Source: Marinobacter sp. CHS3-4
GTDB taxonomy: Bacteria; Pseudomonadota; Gammaproteobacteria; Pseudomonadales; Oleiphilaceae
Direction: 5' to 3'
Assembly (NCBI RefSeq): GCF_030053415.1
Contig: NZ_JASGBJ010000001.1
Span: 1,675,922 to 1,739,921, forward strand
DNA: 64,000 nucleotides
The first letter of the stretch is position 1; each line of letters starts with the position of its first letter. Below, one piece after another: positions 54,014-63,890 of the stretch. The notes below the pieces were generated by a model that saw nothing but the letters and a program-made list of their open reading frames with translations, had not been told where the DNA came from and did no database searches. Position numbers and translations under genes: made by a program.

Positions 54014-55509
54014 CCCAATTCTTCCGGGAGCGGGTTTCCCGGTGTGTCTATGGTGACTCTGGGGCCCGGTGCCACCATCGGCTCCATGCCTTCCAGCTCT
54101 TTGAACCAGGGTTTCTTCCGAGCGTCGGCAATTTCCGCCGGCTCGGTCATCCAAGCCAGAACATCGTAGTAGCGCCGAATATTCTGCACATAGATAACTG
54201 GCTCATGGCCGCGGGCGTAGCCGAAGCGGGTTTTGCTGTACCACTCTTTCTGGGTCAGTTTTGGCAGGAATTCTTTAACATCCATCCAGCGGTCAGGGTC
54301 TTTGCCTGCACCCTGGGTAAGGCGACGGGCGTCTTCAACGTGCCCCCAGCCAACATTATAAGACGCCAGTGCAAACCAGGTTTTATCAGGTTCTGGAATG
54401 CGCTCAGGCACCTTTCGGTGAACCATGGTGAAATATTTGGCGCCGCCGCGGATGCTTTCTTCGACATCCAGGCGATTGCTGACGCCAATGTGTTTCGCGG
54501 TATTGCGGGTCAACATCATCAAGCCGCGCACGCCGGTCGGCGACACTGCATTGGGGCGCCAGTGGGATTCCTGATATCCGATGGCAGCTAATAACCGCCA
54601 GTCCAGTTCGTACGCCTCTGCGTGCTCCTGGAAAAGCTCTTCGTACCTTGGCAGGCGGTTTTCCACGTGGTGTACGAACGTGCGGGCACCTACGTAGTTC
54701 AGGCGGTCCAGGTGACCGTAGAAACGCTCTGCAAGTTGGGCCAGCCTGCCGTCATCTTCAACTTTTGTGAGAAATCTACGGGCGGCTTTGACCAGGGTTT
54801 TGTCCTGTTCTTCCGGAAACAGCCACAGCAGGTCTGTTGCCTCGTTCAAGGCAAAAGCTTTTTTGACGCGCGGAAAGAACACGTGGTTCAGGTCAAGCTC
54901 GTTGGATGCCACAACGGCATAGGGGAATTCGCCGGATTCCACTCTGGCCAGAATGCCGGCAGCGTCCAGGCCCTGGTGCTCGGCCCAGTCAATACGGGCA
55001 TCGGAGTCCTCTGAGGCATTTTGGACATGATCACGGTGATCGCTTTCAGCCACAAAATGAAGGGGTTTGCCGCCGAGGTCTTCCAACGACTCCGGTCGTT
55101 GAACGTCGCGGTTATACACAACCACCGATTTTGCCTGGATACCGTTATTGACGAACCGGAATCGGTCGTTAAAGTCCGGGCGCGCAGAAAGGCCAGCCAG
55201 GCCAATGTGTGCAAAATTTCTGTCCAGAACCGAGAGTATTTCTGTGTTGTCTTGCGCTACGCGCAGGCGCAGCTCAACACCCAGCTCATCGGCGAACATT
55301 TTGGCCAGTTCGTAGTCGTAGCCGGTCTTGCCTTCGCGCCCCTCGAAATAAATGGAAGGAGCGGTACGGGTAATGACGTGAAGCACGCCTTCGTCGCGAA
55401 TCTCCTGCAAAGTGCTGGGTCTGGAGCAGCCAGCAATCACAATGGCAAGGCTCAACAGGCTCGCGTGTTTTAGAAAGGCCATCAGCTTTTGCTGAACAAC
55501 GTTTGGCAA
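53992..55509 (-). CDS. mltF: Membrane-bound lytic transglycosylase F
   Basis: A 505-residue outer-membrane lipoprotein (lipobox VIAGCS). Residues about 40-270 form a type-3 solute-binding-protein-like regulatory domain (VLHVITRTAPSIYFEGREG), and about 290-450 the lytic transglycosylase domain with catalytic Glu in YQESHWRPNAVSPTGVRG. It cuts peptidoglycan between MurNAc and GlcNAc; in relatives the N-terminal domain senses muropeptides. It is divergent from purL, the usual arrangement. I use a TTG at 55509 with GGGAG upstream; an ATG nine codons later is a possible alternative. Confidence 0.93.
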   Translation of the reverse strand: MPNVVQQKLMAFLKHASLLSLAIVIAGCSRPSTLQEIRDEGVLHVITRTAPSIYFEGREGKTGYDYELAKMFADELGVELRLRVAQDNTEILSVLDRNFAHIGLAGLSARPDFNDRFRFVNNGIQAKSVVVYNRDVQRPESLEDLGGKPLHFVAESDHRDHVQNASEDSDARIDWAEHQGLDAAGILARVESGEFPYAVVASNELDLNHVFFPRVKKAFALNEATDLLWLFPEEQDKTLVKAARRFLTKVEDDGRLAQLAERFYGHLDRLNYVGARTFVHHVENRLPRYEELFQEHAEAYELDWRLLAAIGYQESHWRPNAVSPTGVRGLMMLTRNTAKHIGVSNRLDVEESIRGGAKYFTMVHRKVPERIPEPDKTWFALASYNVGWGHVEDARRLTQGAGKDPDRWMDVKEFLPKLTQKEWYSKTRFGYARGHEPVIYVQNIRRYYDVLAWMTEPAEIADARKKPWFKELEGMEPMVAPGPRVTIDTPGNPLPEELGYLPPTL

Positions 55510-55784
55510 AATCGTTAACTCCCTCGAAGAAAGATAATGGGTAGTACGGCAGCGGGTGTTATTCGATCACCGCCATGCCGGGCCCATTTCGAAGCCTCCC
55601 TGGCTCGCGTTTATGATCTCCGGTCTCTACCGTATGGTCAAATTAATTGATCACTTTCTGTGCAAAAAGATGTAAATTCTGGCTACTGTGAGGGTCGTCA
55701 GAGCGCTGTATCCCGGCACCGGTTTCGAGTATCATTGCGGCCTTTTCAGTTGGAACGAATCCGTTTCGTAAACAGGTTTTGATC

Positions 55785-58700
55785 ATGCTCGAACTTCGCG
55801 GCGCCCCGGCGCTCTCGCCTTTCCGTTCTCGCAAGCTCCACTCTCGTATTCAGGACATTGTCCCAGAAGTGGAACACGTCTATGCCGAGTTCATGCACTT
55901 TACGGATCTTGAGTCTGAACTGACCGAATGCGATCAGGCCGTTCTGGACAGACTGCTTACCTACGGTCCCAGTGTGCCGGTGGAAGAACCTGACGGCGTG
56001 CTGTTTCTGGTTGTGCCTCGGCCCGGCACACTCTCACCCTGGTCAAGCAAAGCCACGGACATAGCGCGAAATTGCGGGTTGCGGCAGATTCGTCGGATCG
56101 AGCGTGGCACGGCCTATTACGTAAAGTCAGGTAAGAAGCTTGGCCTGGCCCAACGGGAGAAGATCGCCGCGTTACTACATGACCGGATGACCCAGAAGGT
56201 ATTCCATGAGATGGGCGGTGCAGAGCTGCTGTTTCATGCGGAAGAACCTCGAGTGGTAACGCGTGTACCTATTCTTTCCGGTGGCCGAAAAGCGCTCGTT
56301 AATGCCAATCAATCACTGGGCCTTGCGCTGGCCGAAGACGAGATCGACTATCTGGTCAAATCGTTTACCCATCTTGAGCGTGATCCTACCGACGTTGAAT
56401 TGATGATGTTCGCTCAGGCGAACTCAGAACATTGCCGGCACAAAATTTTTAATGCGTCCTGGGATATTGATGGCGAAGGCCAGGAAAAGTCGCTGTTTGC
56501 GATGATTCGGAATACCCATGAAATGAACAGCGAAGGTGTGCTGTCCGCTTATAAAGACAATGCGTCCGTTATTCGCGGCAGCAAAGGTGGCCGGTTTTTC
56601 CCGGATCCTGCAACCGGTTCCTATCAGTACCATGAGGAAGATATTCATATCCTCATGAAAGTGGAAACCCATAACCATCCGACGGCGATTGCTCCTTCCG
56701 CAGGTGCAGCCACCGGCTCTGGCGGTGAAATTCGCGACGAAGGCGCTACAGGTCGGGGTTCCAAACCCAAGGCGGGCCTGACTGGCTTTACGGTTTCCAA
56801 TCTGAATATTCCAGGCGATAGCCAGCCCTGGGAAATCGATTATGGCAAGCCCGAGCGCATTGCTTCGCCGCTGGACATCATGATCGAAGGGCCCATCGGC
56901 GGCGCTTCGTTCAATAACGAATTTGGCCGTCCCAATCTGGCAGGTTACTTCCGCACCTTTGAAGGCAGTGTGCCCGGTGCAAACGGTGAAGAAGTTCGCG
57001 GTTATCACAAACCCATCATGATTGCCGGAGGTCTGGGCAATATTCGCGCTGACCATGTGGAAAAGGGCGACATTCCGGCCGGTGCCAAACTCATTGTTCT
57101 GGGCGGGCCTTCGATGTTGATCGGTCTCGGCGGTGGCGCTGCGTCCTCAATGGATTCCGGCTCCAGCAATGAAAACCTGGATTTTGCCTCTGTCCAGCGG
57201 GATAACCCGGAAATGGAGCGTCGTTGCCAGGAAGTGATTGATCGTTGCTGGCAAATGGGTGATGACAACCCCATCTGCTTCATCCACGACGTGGGTGCAG
57301 GAGGGCTGTCCAACGCCATGCCGGAGTTGGTCAAAGACGGCGGCCGTGGCGGAAAGTTCGAGCTTCGCGACATTCCGAGCGACGAGCCAGGCATGTCGCC
57401 GCTGGAAATCTGGTGCAACGAATCCCAGGAACGCTACGTAATGGCGGTGGCGCCGGAAAATCTCGAGCGCTTTGATGCCCTGTGTCGACGCGAGCGTTGC
57501 CCCTATGCCGTTATCGGCGAGGCCACGGAAGCGCACCATCTTGAACTGTCCGATTCCTACTTCGATGACCGCCCGGTCGATTTGCCGATGGATGTCTTGT
57601 TTGGCAAACCGCCACGGATGCATCGCAGCGTAACCCGCTCGTCGTTTACCAAGCCGATCTTCGATTCCAGCAAGATTGATGTGAATGATGCGGTTGATCG
57701 ACTGCTGCGCTTGCCAACGGTTGGCTCGAAAAGTTTCCTGATCACCATTGGCGACCGGACCATTACCGGGCTTGTCGCTCGCGATCAGATGGTCGGCCCC
57801 TGGCAGGTACCGGTGAGCGATGTCGCAGTGACTTCATCGTCCTTCGACGTGAAGGCTGGCGAAGCCATGGCGATGGGTGAGCGCACCCCGGTAGCTGTGA
57901 TCGATGCGCCTGCCTCTGGCCGTATGGCGGTGGGTGAGGTCATTACCAACATCGCTGCAGCGCCCGTCAATGCGCTTTCAGACATTCGGTTGTCGGCCAA
58001 TTGGATGGCAGCCGCGGGGCATCCCGGCGAAGATGAAAATCTTTATGAGACGGTAAAAGCGGTTGGCATGGAACTGTGTCCGGAGCTGGGTATTGCGATC
58101 CCGGTCGGTAAGGACTCTATGTCCATGAAAACGGTCTGGGAAGAAGACAGCGGCGAACAGAAGAGCGTGACCTCTCCGCTGTCGTTGATCGTCAGTGGGT
58201 TTGCGCCGGTGCAGGATGTCGATCGTACTCTGACACCCGAACTTAAATCCGATGCTGGCGAAACGGACCTCATTCTGGTTGATCTGGCAGCTGGCCAGAA
58301 CCGCCTGGGTGGTTCTGCGCTTGCGCAGGTCTACAGCCAGGTCGGTGCCGTCGCCCCTGATCTGGATGACCCTGAAGATATCAAAGCTTTCTTTGCCGTT
58401 ATCCAGGGGCTGAATCGCGATGGCAAGCTCCTGGCTTACCACGATCGTTCCGACGGCGGTCTGTTTGTAACGCTGGCCGAAATGGCTTTTGCCGGGCATA
58501 CCGGGCTGAACATCAAGCTGGATGGCCTTGCAGAAGATTCTAGCCAATTCCCGCGCGAGCTATTCAATGAAGAACTGGGCGCTGTTATCCAGGTTCGCAA
58601 AGACGACACCGGTTTCGTTCTCCAGCAGTTTTCCGCAGCGGGGCTTGGTGATCATATTTCGGTGATCGGCACCCTCAATGGCGATGACACAGTGCGCTTT

Positions 58701-59690
58701 TCGTTCGAGGGCGTGGATGTCATCTCGCGGTCAAGGGTTGAGCTGCAGCGGCTGTGGGCAGAGACCAGTTATCGCATTCAGTCTCTGAGAGATAATGCAG
58801 ACTGTGCACTGGAAGAATTTGAGAACCTCCTCGATGTTGAAGATCCCGGCTTGCATGCCGAACTGACCTTCGATTTGAACGACGATATTGCCGCGCCGTT
58901 CATTAATACCGGCGCCCGCCCCAAAGTTGCTGTTTTGAGGGAGCAGGGTGTGAATGGACAGGTTGAGATGGCTGCGGCGTTTGATCGGGCTGGTTTCGAC
59001 TCGGTGGATGTCCACATGAGCGACCTGCTTTCCGGTCGGGTATCGCTGGAAGGGTTCAAGTCCATGGTTGCCTGTGGCGGCTTCTCATTCGGTGATGTGC
59101 TGGGTGCAGGCGAGGGCTGGGCAAAGTCGATTCTGTTCAGTGATCGGGTGCGGGATCAATTTGCGGCATTCTTTAACAGGCAGGATACCCTTGCGCTGGG
59201 TGTCTGTAACGGGTGCCAGATGCTATCCAATCTCCATGAGCTGATTCCGGGTAGTGAAGGGTGGCCGCGTTTCGTGAGGAATGAATCCGAACAGTTTGAA
59301 GCCCGACTTGTGATGGCAGAAGTGCCGTCGTCACCGTCGGCCTTCATGGATGGCATGGCTGGCTCTCGCATGCCGATTGCGGTTGCGCATGGTGAGGGGC
59401 GGACGGAGTTTTTGGGCGGTGCCTCTGCAGCGAACCTGACAGACAATGAGCTGGTTGCCTTGCGGTATGTCGATAATCGCGGTCAGGCTACAGAGCGTTA
59501 TCCCTATAATCCCAATGGGTCGGAAGCCGGGATTACCGGCGTCACGACTCGCGACGGCAGGGTGACCATTATGATGCCGCACCCAGAAAGGGTGTTCAGA
59601 AAGTCCCAGCATTCATGGCATCCTGATGAATGGAATGAGGATGCACCCTGGTTGCGGATGTTCCGCAATGCGCGTCGCTGGTTTGGGTAA
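55785..59690 (+). CDS. purL: Phosphoribosylformylglycinamidine synthase
   Basis: A 1301-residue large-form PurL, converting FGAR, glutamine and ATP to FGAM in purine synthesis. It has an N-terminal PurS-like domain, two AIRS-like synthetase halves ([16 protein letters not shown] and [20 protein letters not shown] in the first) and a C-terminal glutamine amidotransferase with Cys in [10 protein letters not shown] and His-Glu in [10 protein letters not shown] start at [11 protein letters not shown] (55785); a TTG two codons earlier is possible. It is a single gene followed by a strong terminator and divergent from mltF. Confidence 0.97.
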   Translation: MLELRGAPALSPFRSRKLHSRIQDIVPEVEHVYAEFMHFTDLESELTECDQAVLDRLLTYGPSVPVEEPDGVLFLVVPRPGTLSPWSSKATDIARNCGLRQIRRIERGTAYYVKSGKKLGLAQREKIAALLHDRMTQKVFHEMGGAELLFHAEEPRVVTRVPILSGGRKALVNANQSLGLALAEDEIDYLVKSFTHLERDPTDVELMMFAQANSEHCRHKIFNASWDIDGEGQEKSLFAMIRNTHEMNSEGVLSAYKDNASVIRGSKGGRFFPDPATGSYQYHEEDIHILMKVETHNHPTAIAPSAGAATGSGGEIRDEGATGRGSKPKAGLTGFTVSNLNIPGDSQPWEIDYGKPERIASPLDIMIEGPIGGASFNNEFGRPNLAGYFRTFEGSVPGANGEEVRGYHKPIMIAGGLGNIRADHVEKGDIPAGAKLIVLGGPSMLIGLGGGAASSMDSGSSNENLDFASVQRDNPEMERRCQEVIDRCWQMGDDNPICFIHDVGAGGLSNAMPELVKDGGRGGKFELRDIPSDEPGMSPLEIWCNESQERYVMAVAPENLERFDALCRRERCPYAVIGEATEAHHLELSDSYFDDRPVDLPMDVLFGKPPRMHRSVTRSSFTKPIFDSSKIDVNDAVDRLLRLPTVGSKSFLITIGDRTITGLVARDQMVGPWQVPVSDVAVTSSSFDVKAGEAMAMGERTPVAVIDAPASGRMAVGEVITNIAAAPVNALSDIRLSANWMAAAGHPGEDENLYETVKAVGMELCPELGIAIPVGKDSMSMKTVWEEDSGEQKSVTSPLSLIVSGFAPVQDVDRTLTPELKSDAGETDLILVDLAAGQNRLGGSALAQVYSQVGAVAPDLDDPEDIKAFFAVIQGLNRDGKLLAYHDRSDGGLFVTLAEMAFAGHTGLNIKLDGLAEDSSQFPRELFNEELGAVIQVRKDDTGFVLQQFSAAGLGDHISVIGTLNGDDTVRFSFEGVDVISRSRVELQRLWAETSYRIQSLRDNADCALEEFENLLDVEDPGLHAELTFDLNDDIAAPFINTGARPKVAVLREQGVNGQVEMAAAFDRAGFDSVDVHMSDLLSGRVSLEGFKSMVACGGFSFGDVLGAGEGWAKSILFSDRVRDQFAAFFNRQDTLALGVCNGCQMLSNLHELIPGSEGWPRFVRNESEQFEARLVMAEVPSSPSAFMDGMAGSRMPIAVAHGEGRTEFLGGASAANLTDNELVALRYVDNRGQATERYPYNPNGSEAGITGVTTRDGRVTIMMPHPERVFRKSQHSWHPDEWNEDAPWLRMFRNARRWFG

Positions 59691-59706
59691 GTAAATTGCC
59701 TGACAT

Positions 59707-59758
59707 AAAGCCGGTCTGAATGCACCAATTTGGTGACTCCATTCAGGCCGGTTTTTTT
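59707..59758 (+). terminator. Terminator after purL
   Basis: A long hairpin: GCCGGTCTGAATG (59710-59722) pairs with CATTCAGGCCGGT (59740-59752) with G-U wobbles. A smaller hairpin (CACCA/TGGTG) lies in the loop, and a run of seven T residues follows. Confidence 0.85.
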
Positions 59759-60094
59759 ATTAAATCTGCTTTTTTGGTCTTGACGTTTCAATTTTATGCA
59801 CATTTTCAGAGCAAGGTTGGTTGCTCTGTGTTCAAAGTAATGGTTCGGGATTCAGTTTTTGTCAGACAAACTCAAGTGATTGATAAATAGACGAAAAAGG
59901 TTTTCGGTGAATTTGTCGCCAATTTAACACAAGTGCAGCAATTGCGGGGTTTTGGCGTATGTTCCCAAAATCTTTCCCCAGAGTTATCCACAGATTCTGT
60001 GGGTAAGTGTGTAACTGCTTAATCTGACCAAAATAATGGTTTAGATGCGGCCCCGAATTGATCGGGGTTGGTGGAATCAGTCGGAGGTATAACC
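59759..60094. other. Intergenic region with DnaA-box pair
   Basis: This AT-rich stretch lies between the purL terminator and the NIF3-like gene. Besides the two inverted DnaA-type boxes (59984-60006) and the ribosome site GGAGG (60083-60087) I see no gene. The run 59870-59940 is especially AT-rich. Confidence 0.55.
59984..60006. promoter_or_regulatory. Inverted pair of DnaA boxes
   Basis: TTATCCACA (59984-59992) is a perfect DnaA box. TGTGGGTAA (59998-60006) is the reverse complement of TTACCCACA, one base off consensus. The two face each other across five bases, upstream of the NIF3-like gene. dnaA is not in the window. Confidence 0.5.
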
Positions 60095-60406
60095 GTGTAC
60101 AAACTCTGCTATTTTGTTCCCGAAAGTCACCTGGATCAGACCAAAAACGCGCTCTTCGATGCGGGTGCTGGACGCATCGGGGACTACGATTCTTGCGCCT
60201 GGCAGGTCCTGGGGCAGGGGCAATTTCGGCCGCTCGATGGGAGCCAGCCGTTCATCGGTGATTCCGGACAGTTAGAGACCGTTGAGGAATATCGGGTTGA
60301 GCTGGTCTGTGAAGACGATTCCATTAAAGCCGCTGTCCGGGCATTGAAGGACTCGCACCCATACGAAGAGCCTGCGTATGAGGTGTTCCGCATGGAGGAT
60401 TTATAG
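60095..60406 (+). CDS. NIF3/YqfO C-terminal-domain-like protein
   Basis: A 103-residue single-domain protein of the NIF3-associated YqfO type, with YKLCYFVPESHLDQTKNALFD, the GRIGDYDSCAW loop, and the terminal HPYEEPAYEVFRM block. In full-length NIF3 proteins this domain is inserted in the dimetal hydrolase; free-standing copies like this are common in gammaproteobacteria and have no known function. GTG start with GGAGG 7 bases upstream. A small hairpin (ATAGGC/GCCTAT, 60403-60419) joins its stop to the convergent Nudix stop. Confidence 0.87.
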   Translation: MYKLCYFVPESHLDQTKNALFDAGAGRIGDYDSCAWQVLGQGQFRPLDGSQPFIGDSGQLETVEEYRVELVCEDDSIKAAVRALKDSHPYEEPAYEVFRMEDL

Positions 60407-60415
60407 GCCAAGTGC

Positions 60416-60958
60416 CTATTTCCTCATTTGATAGCGAATATCTTCCACGTGTACCGGGAAATGCTGTTTGCTGAAGTCTTCAACAAACAGTTCCAGCGTG
60501 CGGCGCACCGTCGGGAAAGACAGCTCGTCCCATGGAATATCGTTAAGATGGAACAACTGGGTTTCCAGTGATTCCTCGCCTGCGCCGAAGTTGTGGCTGG
60601 TCAGGGTTGCACGGTAGAACATGTGTACCTGATCGATGTGAGGTACATGAATCACTGTGTAAAGCTCGTTCATGTCGACATCGGCCAGGGCCTCTTCCTG
60701 GGTTTCCCTGGCTGCCGCTTCAAGCGTGGTTTCCGAGTTTTCCATAAAGCCTGCCGGCAGCGTCCAGTAGCCATATCGAGGCTCAATGGCTCGGCGGCAG
60801 AGCAATACCTGCCCATCCATTACAGGAACCGTGCCGGCGACAATTCGCGGATTCTGGTAATGTATGGTTTCGCAACTGACGCACACATAGCGATGGCGGT
60901 TGTCGCCCTGTGGAATGCGCTGTTCGACCTGATCGCCACAGGTACTGCAGTATTTCAT
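60416..60958 (-). CDS. Nudix hydrolase with N-terminal zinc ribbon
   Basis: A protein of about 180 residues. A zinc ribbon (CSTC and CVSC, about residues 4-30) precedes a Nudix domain (about 35-150) with the Nudix box GFMENSETTLEAAARETQEE. The layout resembles NudC-like NADH pyrophosphatases, but those are longer; the substrate is unknown. The ATG at 60958 begins MKYCSTCG as in relatives; a GTG three codons upstream is possible. It is divergent from a second Nudix gene. Confidence 0.87.
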   Translation of the reverse strand: MKYCSTCGDQVEQRIPQGDNRHRYVCVSCETIHYQNPRIVAGTVPVMDGQVLLCRRAIEPRYGYWTLPAGFMENSETTLEAAARETQEEALADVDMNELYTVIHVPHIDQVHMFYRATLTSHNFGAGEESLETQLFHLNDIPWDELSFPTVRRTLELFVEDFSKQHFPVHVEDIRYQMRK

Positions 60959-61057
60959 TCGGTTCACCGTTGAATCGATGGGTATGTAATGATGAATGTA
61001 ACTATCCGTGCTGCGGGTCCTTCATTCAAGAGTCTGATGTAAAAACGGAGCCAGATT

Positions 61058-61639
61058 TTGCGCGACCTACTTCACGAACGTCTGTCGGGGTATGTGCCAC
61101 GTTTGTTGACGCTGGATTATCCTGAAGCCGGGGTTCTGGTTCCGGTCACTGATAATCGCGACAACCCCGAAATTGTTTTTACGCTCAGATCGTCGAATCT
61201 GAGCACTCATCGAGGGCAGGTGTCGTTTCCTGGCGGTCGTCGAGACCCCGAAGATGAATCTCTGGCCGCGACGGCATTGCGCGAAACCCACGAAGAGATT
61301 GGGCTTCCTCCAAGTGAAGTTGAATTGATTGCACCTTTGAGTCAGGTGATGTCGTTACATCAGATCCTGGTAACGCCTTACGTTGGAGTCGTCCCCGGTG
61401 ATCACCCGCTATCTGCCAATCCAGCAGAAATTGAAAGTATTTTCAGAGTTCCTGTCAGTTTCTTTCTGGAGGATAAAAGGGAGCGAACGGACGCTCTCAG
61501 TTTTATGAATAACACGTTCTATGTTCCCTGCTATCGCTGGGAGCGCTTCCAGATCTGGGGATTGTCCGCAGTGGTGCTGGTAGACTTCCTGAATGCCGTT
61601 TACGATGCCGGAATTGACCTGCTTGAACCCGCCAAATAA
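61058..61639 (+). CDS. CoA pyrophosphatase-type Nudix hydrolase
   Basis: A 193-residue Nudix enzyme of the NudL/CoAse group, expected to cleave CoA derivatives to phosphopantetheine and ADP. It has [20 protein letters not shown] followed by RETHEEIGL, giving a complete Nudix box preceded by the group-specific [13 protein letters not shown]. It starts at TTG 61058 with GGAG 7 bases upstream. The gamma carbonic anhydrase gene follows 19 bases later on the same strand and is probably co-transcribed. Confidence 0.88.
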   Translation: MRDLLHERLSGYVPRLLTLDYPEAGVLVPVTDNRDNPEIVFTLRSSNLSTHRGQVSFPGGRRDPEDESLAATALRETHEEIGLPPSEVELIAPLSQVMSLHQILVTPYVGVVPGDHPLSANPAEIESIFRVPVSFFLEDKRERTDALSFMNNTFYVPCYRWERFQIWGLSAVVLVDFLNAVYDAGIDLLEPAK

Positions 61640-61658
61640 CGAACATTCGGAGGCTGTC

Positions 61659-62201
61659 ATGTTTTACGAGCTCGGTGAGCGAAAACCTGAACTGAAGGGA
61701 GACGGACAGTTTGTCGCGGAGAACGCATCCGTGATTGGCAGCGTTCGCCTGATGGAACAATCCAGCGTCTGGTTTAATGTGGTTATCCGTGGAGACAACG
61801 AACTGATCACCATTGGGCCGGAGACCAACGTTCAGGATGGCTCGGTTCTTCATACTGACCCGGGCCTGCCTTTAACGCTTGGGCGAGGGGTGACGGTTGG
61901 TCATAAGGTGATGCTGCATGGATGCGATATCGGCGATTATTCGTTGATTGGGATTAATGCGGTCATTCTGAATGGTGCCAAAATCGGCAAGCATTGCCTG
62001 ATCGGAGCCAACACGCTGATTCCAGAAGGGATGGAGGTTCCGGATGGGTCCATGGTTGTGGGGTCGCCGGGCAAGATCAAACGCGAGCTGACAGACAAAC
62101 AGAAGAAAATGCTGGAGATGAGCGCCGAGCATTACGTCAAGAATGCAGAGAATTATATAAAATGCCTGAAGCCCTGTGAGCCAGACGAGGTCGAGGGCTG
62201 A
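61659..62201 (+). CDS. Gamma carbonic anhydrase-family protein
   Basis: A 180-residue left-handed beta-helix protein with hexapeptide repeats, related to YrdA/CaiE and gamma carbonic anhydrases. Three zinc-type histidines are visible ([18 protein letters not shown]). The C-terminal helix [20 protein letters not shown] is typical. Catalytic activity is not assured, since many members are inactive towards CO2. GGAGG lies 5 bases before the ATG. The DUF1289 gene begins one base after its stop. Confidence 0.9.
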   Translation: MFYELGERKPELKGDGQFVAENASVIGSVRLMEQSSVWFNVVIRGDNELITIGPETNVQDGSVLHTDPGLPLTLGRGVTVGHKVMLHGCDIGDYSLIGINAVILNGAKIGKHCLIGANTLIPEGMEVPDGSMVVGSPGKIKRELTDKQKKMLEMSAEHYVKNAENYIKCLKPCEPDEVEG

Positions 62202-62202
62202 T

Positions 62203-62385
62203 ATGCGCCGACAAGACCGAGTACAGTCGCCATGCGTCAGTATCTGCGCTTTGGACGAGCAAGATCAGTGTATTGGTTGTCATCGAACCAGCGATGAGAT
62301 CATGAGCTGGCCCATACTCACCGATGAAGAGCGACGCGAAGTATTGAAGCTCGTTGCATTGCGTGAAGAGAAAGTTGGCATTTAA
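62203..62385 (+). CDS. DUF1289 protein
   Basis: A 60-residue protein with four cysteines at 11, 15, 23 and 26 (CVSICALDEQDQCIGC) and the downstream RTSDEIMSWPILTDEERREV block that define DUF1289. It is probably a metal-binding or Fe-S-related module; function unknown. The ATG lies one base after the carbonic-anhydrase-like stop, so it is likely co-translated with it. Confidence 0.9.
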   Translation: MRRQDRVQSPCVSICALDEQDQCIGCHRTSDEIMSWPILTDEERREVLKLVALREEKVGI

Positions 62386-62439
62386 ACAGCGGCAGTGACT
62401 GCCTGAAACTGGTACCCAAATTTTAAGGATTCGTTATCC

Positions 62440-63645
62440 ATGCCTGACCAGTCAGCTTCCAAAAAAGTAACTTTAGGCACGCCTCTTAAAGGCAATGCGT
62501 TTCGCGTTCTGTTTTGCGGCTCCGGAGAGCTGGGCAAAGAGGTCGTGATTGAATTGCAGAGGCTGGGCGTGGAAGTGATTGCAGTGGACCGCTACGCCAA
62601 TGCGCCCGCCATGCAGGTGGCCCATCGCAGTCATGTGATCGACATGTTGGATGGGGAAGCGCTGCGATTCATTGTTGAGTCCGAAAAGCCGCATCTGATT
62701 GTGCCTGAAATTGAAGCGATTGCGACGCCAGAGCTGGTGAAGCTTGAGCAGGAAGGGTATCGGGTAATCCCGACGGCCAGAGCCGTCAACCTGACCATGA
62801 ATCGCGAAGGCATTCGACGGCTGGCTGCAGAAGAGTTGGGGTTGGCAACATCGCCGTATCGTTTCGCGGAGACCCGGGAAGAGTACCTGGCGGCGGTAAA
62901 GGAGATCGGACTTCCGCTCGTGGTCAAGCCGGTGATGAGTTCGTCTGGTAAAGGGCAGAGCACGGTGAAATCGGAGGGCGATATCGAAAGCGCCTGGGAA
63001 TATGCCCAATCGGGAGGTCGTGCCGGAAAAGGGCGGGTGATTGTCGAAGGGTTTGTGGATTTCGATTATGAAATTACGTTGTTGACCGTCAGGCATCGCG
63101 ACGGCATTTCCTTTTGTGCACCGATCGGGCACCGTCAGGAAGATGGCGATTACCGGGAATCCTGGCAGCCTCAGCCGATGAGCGCTGCAGCGCTTGAGCG
63201 CTCCAGGGAGATCGCCGAAGCCGTTGTTGAAAACCTGGGCGGTCACGGCATCTATGGCGTGGAGCTGTTTGTTAAGGCTGATCAGGTCTGGTTTTCCGAA
63301 GTGTCGCCGAGGCCCCACGACACCGGGCTGGTGACGCTGGTTTCACAGGATCTTTCCGAGTTTGCGCTTCATGCCCGGGCAATTCTGGACCTTCCGATCC
63401 CGGCCATTCGGCAGCTTGGGCCCAGTGCGTCTGCGGTTATTCTCCCTGAAGGCGAGTCTTCGGAAGTGTCCTATTCCGGGCTGGAGAACGCACTCGCTGA
63501 GCCAGACGTCTTCATGAGGCTGTTTGGTAAACCTGAGCTAAAGGGCAAAAGGCGGATGGGGGTCGTGTTGGCGAAAGGCGACTCCATCGAAGAAGCCAGG
63601 GAAAAAGCAACGCGTTCTGCGGGCCACGTAAAAGCCGAATTCTGA
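62440..63645 (+). CDS. purT: Formate-dependent GAR transformylase 2
   Basis: A 401-residue ATP-grasp enzyme that makes formyl-GAR from GAR, formate and ATP, the alternative to PurN. It has [21 protein letters not shown] at the N-terminus, the ATP-grasp core [36 protein letters not shown], and [14 protein letters not shown] with the metal-binding Glu. Length is typical. The gene is alone and lies just before a presumed rRNA operon. Confidence 0.96.
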   Translation: MPDQSASKKVTLGTPLKGNAFRVLFCGSGELGKEVVIELQRLGVEVIAVDRYANAPAMQVAHRSHVIDMLDGEALRFIVESEKPHLIVPEIEAIATPELVKLEQEGYRVIPTARAVNLTMNREGIRRLAAEELGLATSPYRFAETREEYLAAVKEIGLPLVVKPVMSSSGKGQSTVKSEGDIESAWEYAQSGGRAGKGRVIVEGFVDFDYEITLLTVRHRDGISFCAPIGHRQEDGDYRESWQPQPMSAAALERSREIAEAVVENLGGHGIYGVELFVKADQVWFSEVSPRPHDTGLVTLVSQDLSEFALHARAILDLPIPAIRQLGPSASAVILPEGESSEVSYSGLENALAEPDVFMRLFGKPELKGKRRMGVVLAKGDSIEEAREKATRSAGHVKAEF

Positions 63646-63685
63646 CAGTAATCCGACACCATTTTAAAAAGTTTTGAACGAACCG

Positions 63686-63713
63686 TTGACACCTCAGGCT
63701 GGGGCTGTAGAAT
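63686..63713 (+). promoter_or_regulatory. Upstream rRNA-type promoter (P1)
   Basis: TTGACA (63686-63691) and TAGAAT (63708-63713) are 16 bases apart and followed by ACGC. Confidence 0.75.
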
Positions 63714-63816
63714 ACGCATCTCTTTCGAGGGGCACGCCAATTTTTGAGGTGGTTTTTCGAGAGGCAACCGATTGAATTTCTTAGAGATTTGGATTTTCAA
63801 TTTCTTCGCAAATCGG

Positions 63817-63844
63817 TTGACAAGGAAGCGATTCGCTGTAGAAT
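63817..63844 (+). promoter_or_regulatory. Downstream rRNA-type promoter (P2)
   Basis: TTGACA (63817-63822) and TAGAAT (63839-63844), again 16 bases apart, are followed by the GC-rich discriminator ACGCGGCC, typical of stringently controlled promoters. Confidence 0.8.
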
Positions 63845-63859
63845 ACGCGGCCTTGATCA

Positions 63860-63890
63860 GGGAACGGGAGTTCCCGACTGCTCTTTAAAA
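63860..63890 (+). promoter_or_regulatory. rRNA leader hairpin and boxA antitermination element
   Basis: GGGAAC (63860-63865) and GTTCCC (63870-63875) form a hairpin, directly followed by TGCTCTTTA (63879-63887), which matches the boxA element bound by the NusB-S10 antitermination complex in rRNA leaders. Confidence 0.75.

Noticed and set aside
59870..60010. A replication origin suggested by the AT-rich run and DnaA boxes
   Set aside because: Only two boxes are present, no dnaA, dnaN, gidA or parAB genes are near, and no AT-rich iterated unit is seen.
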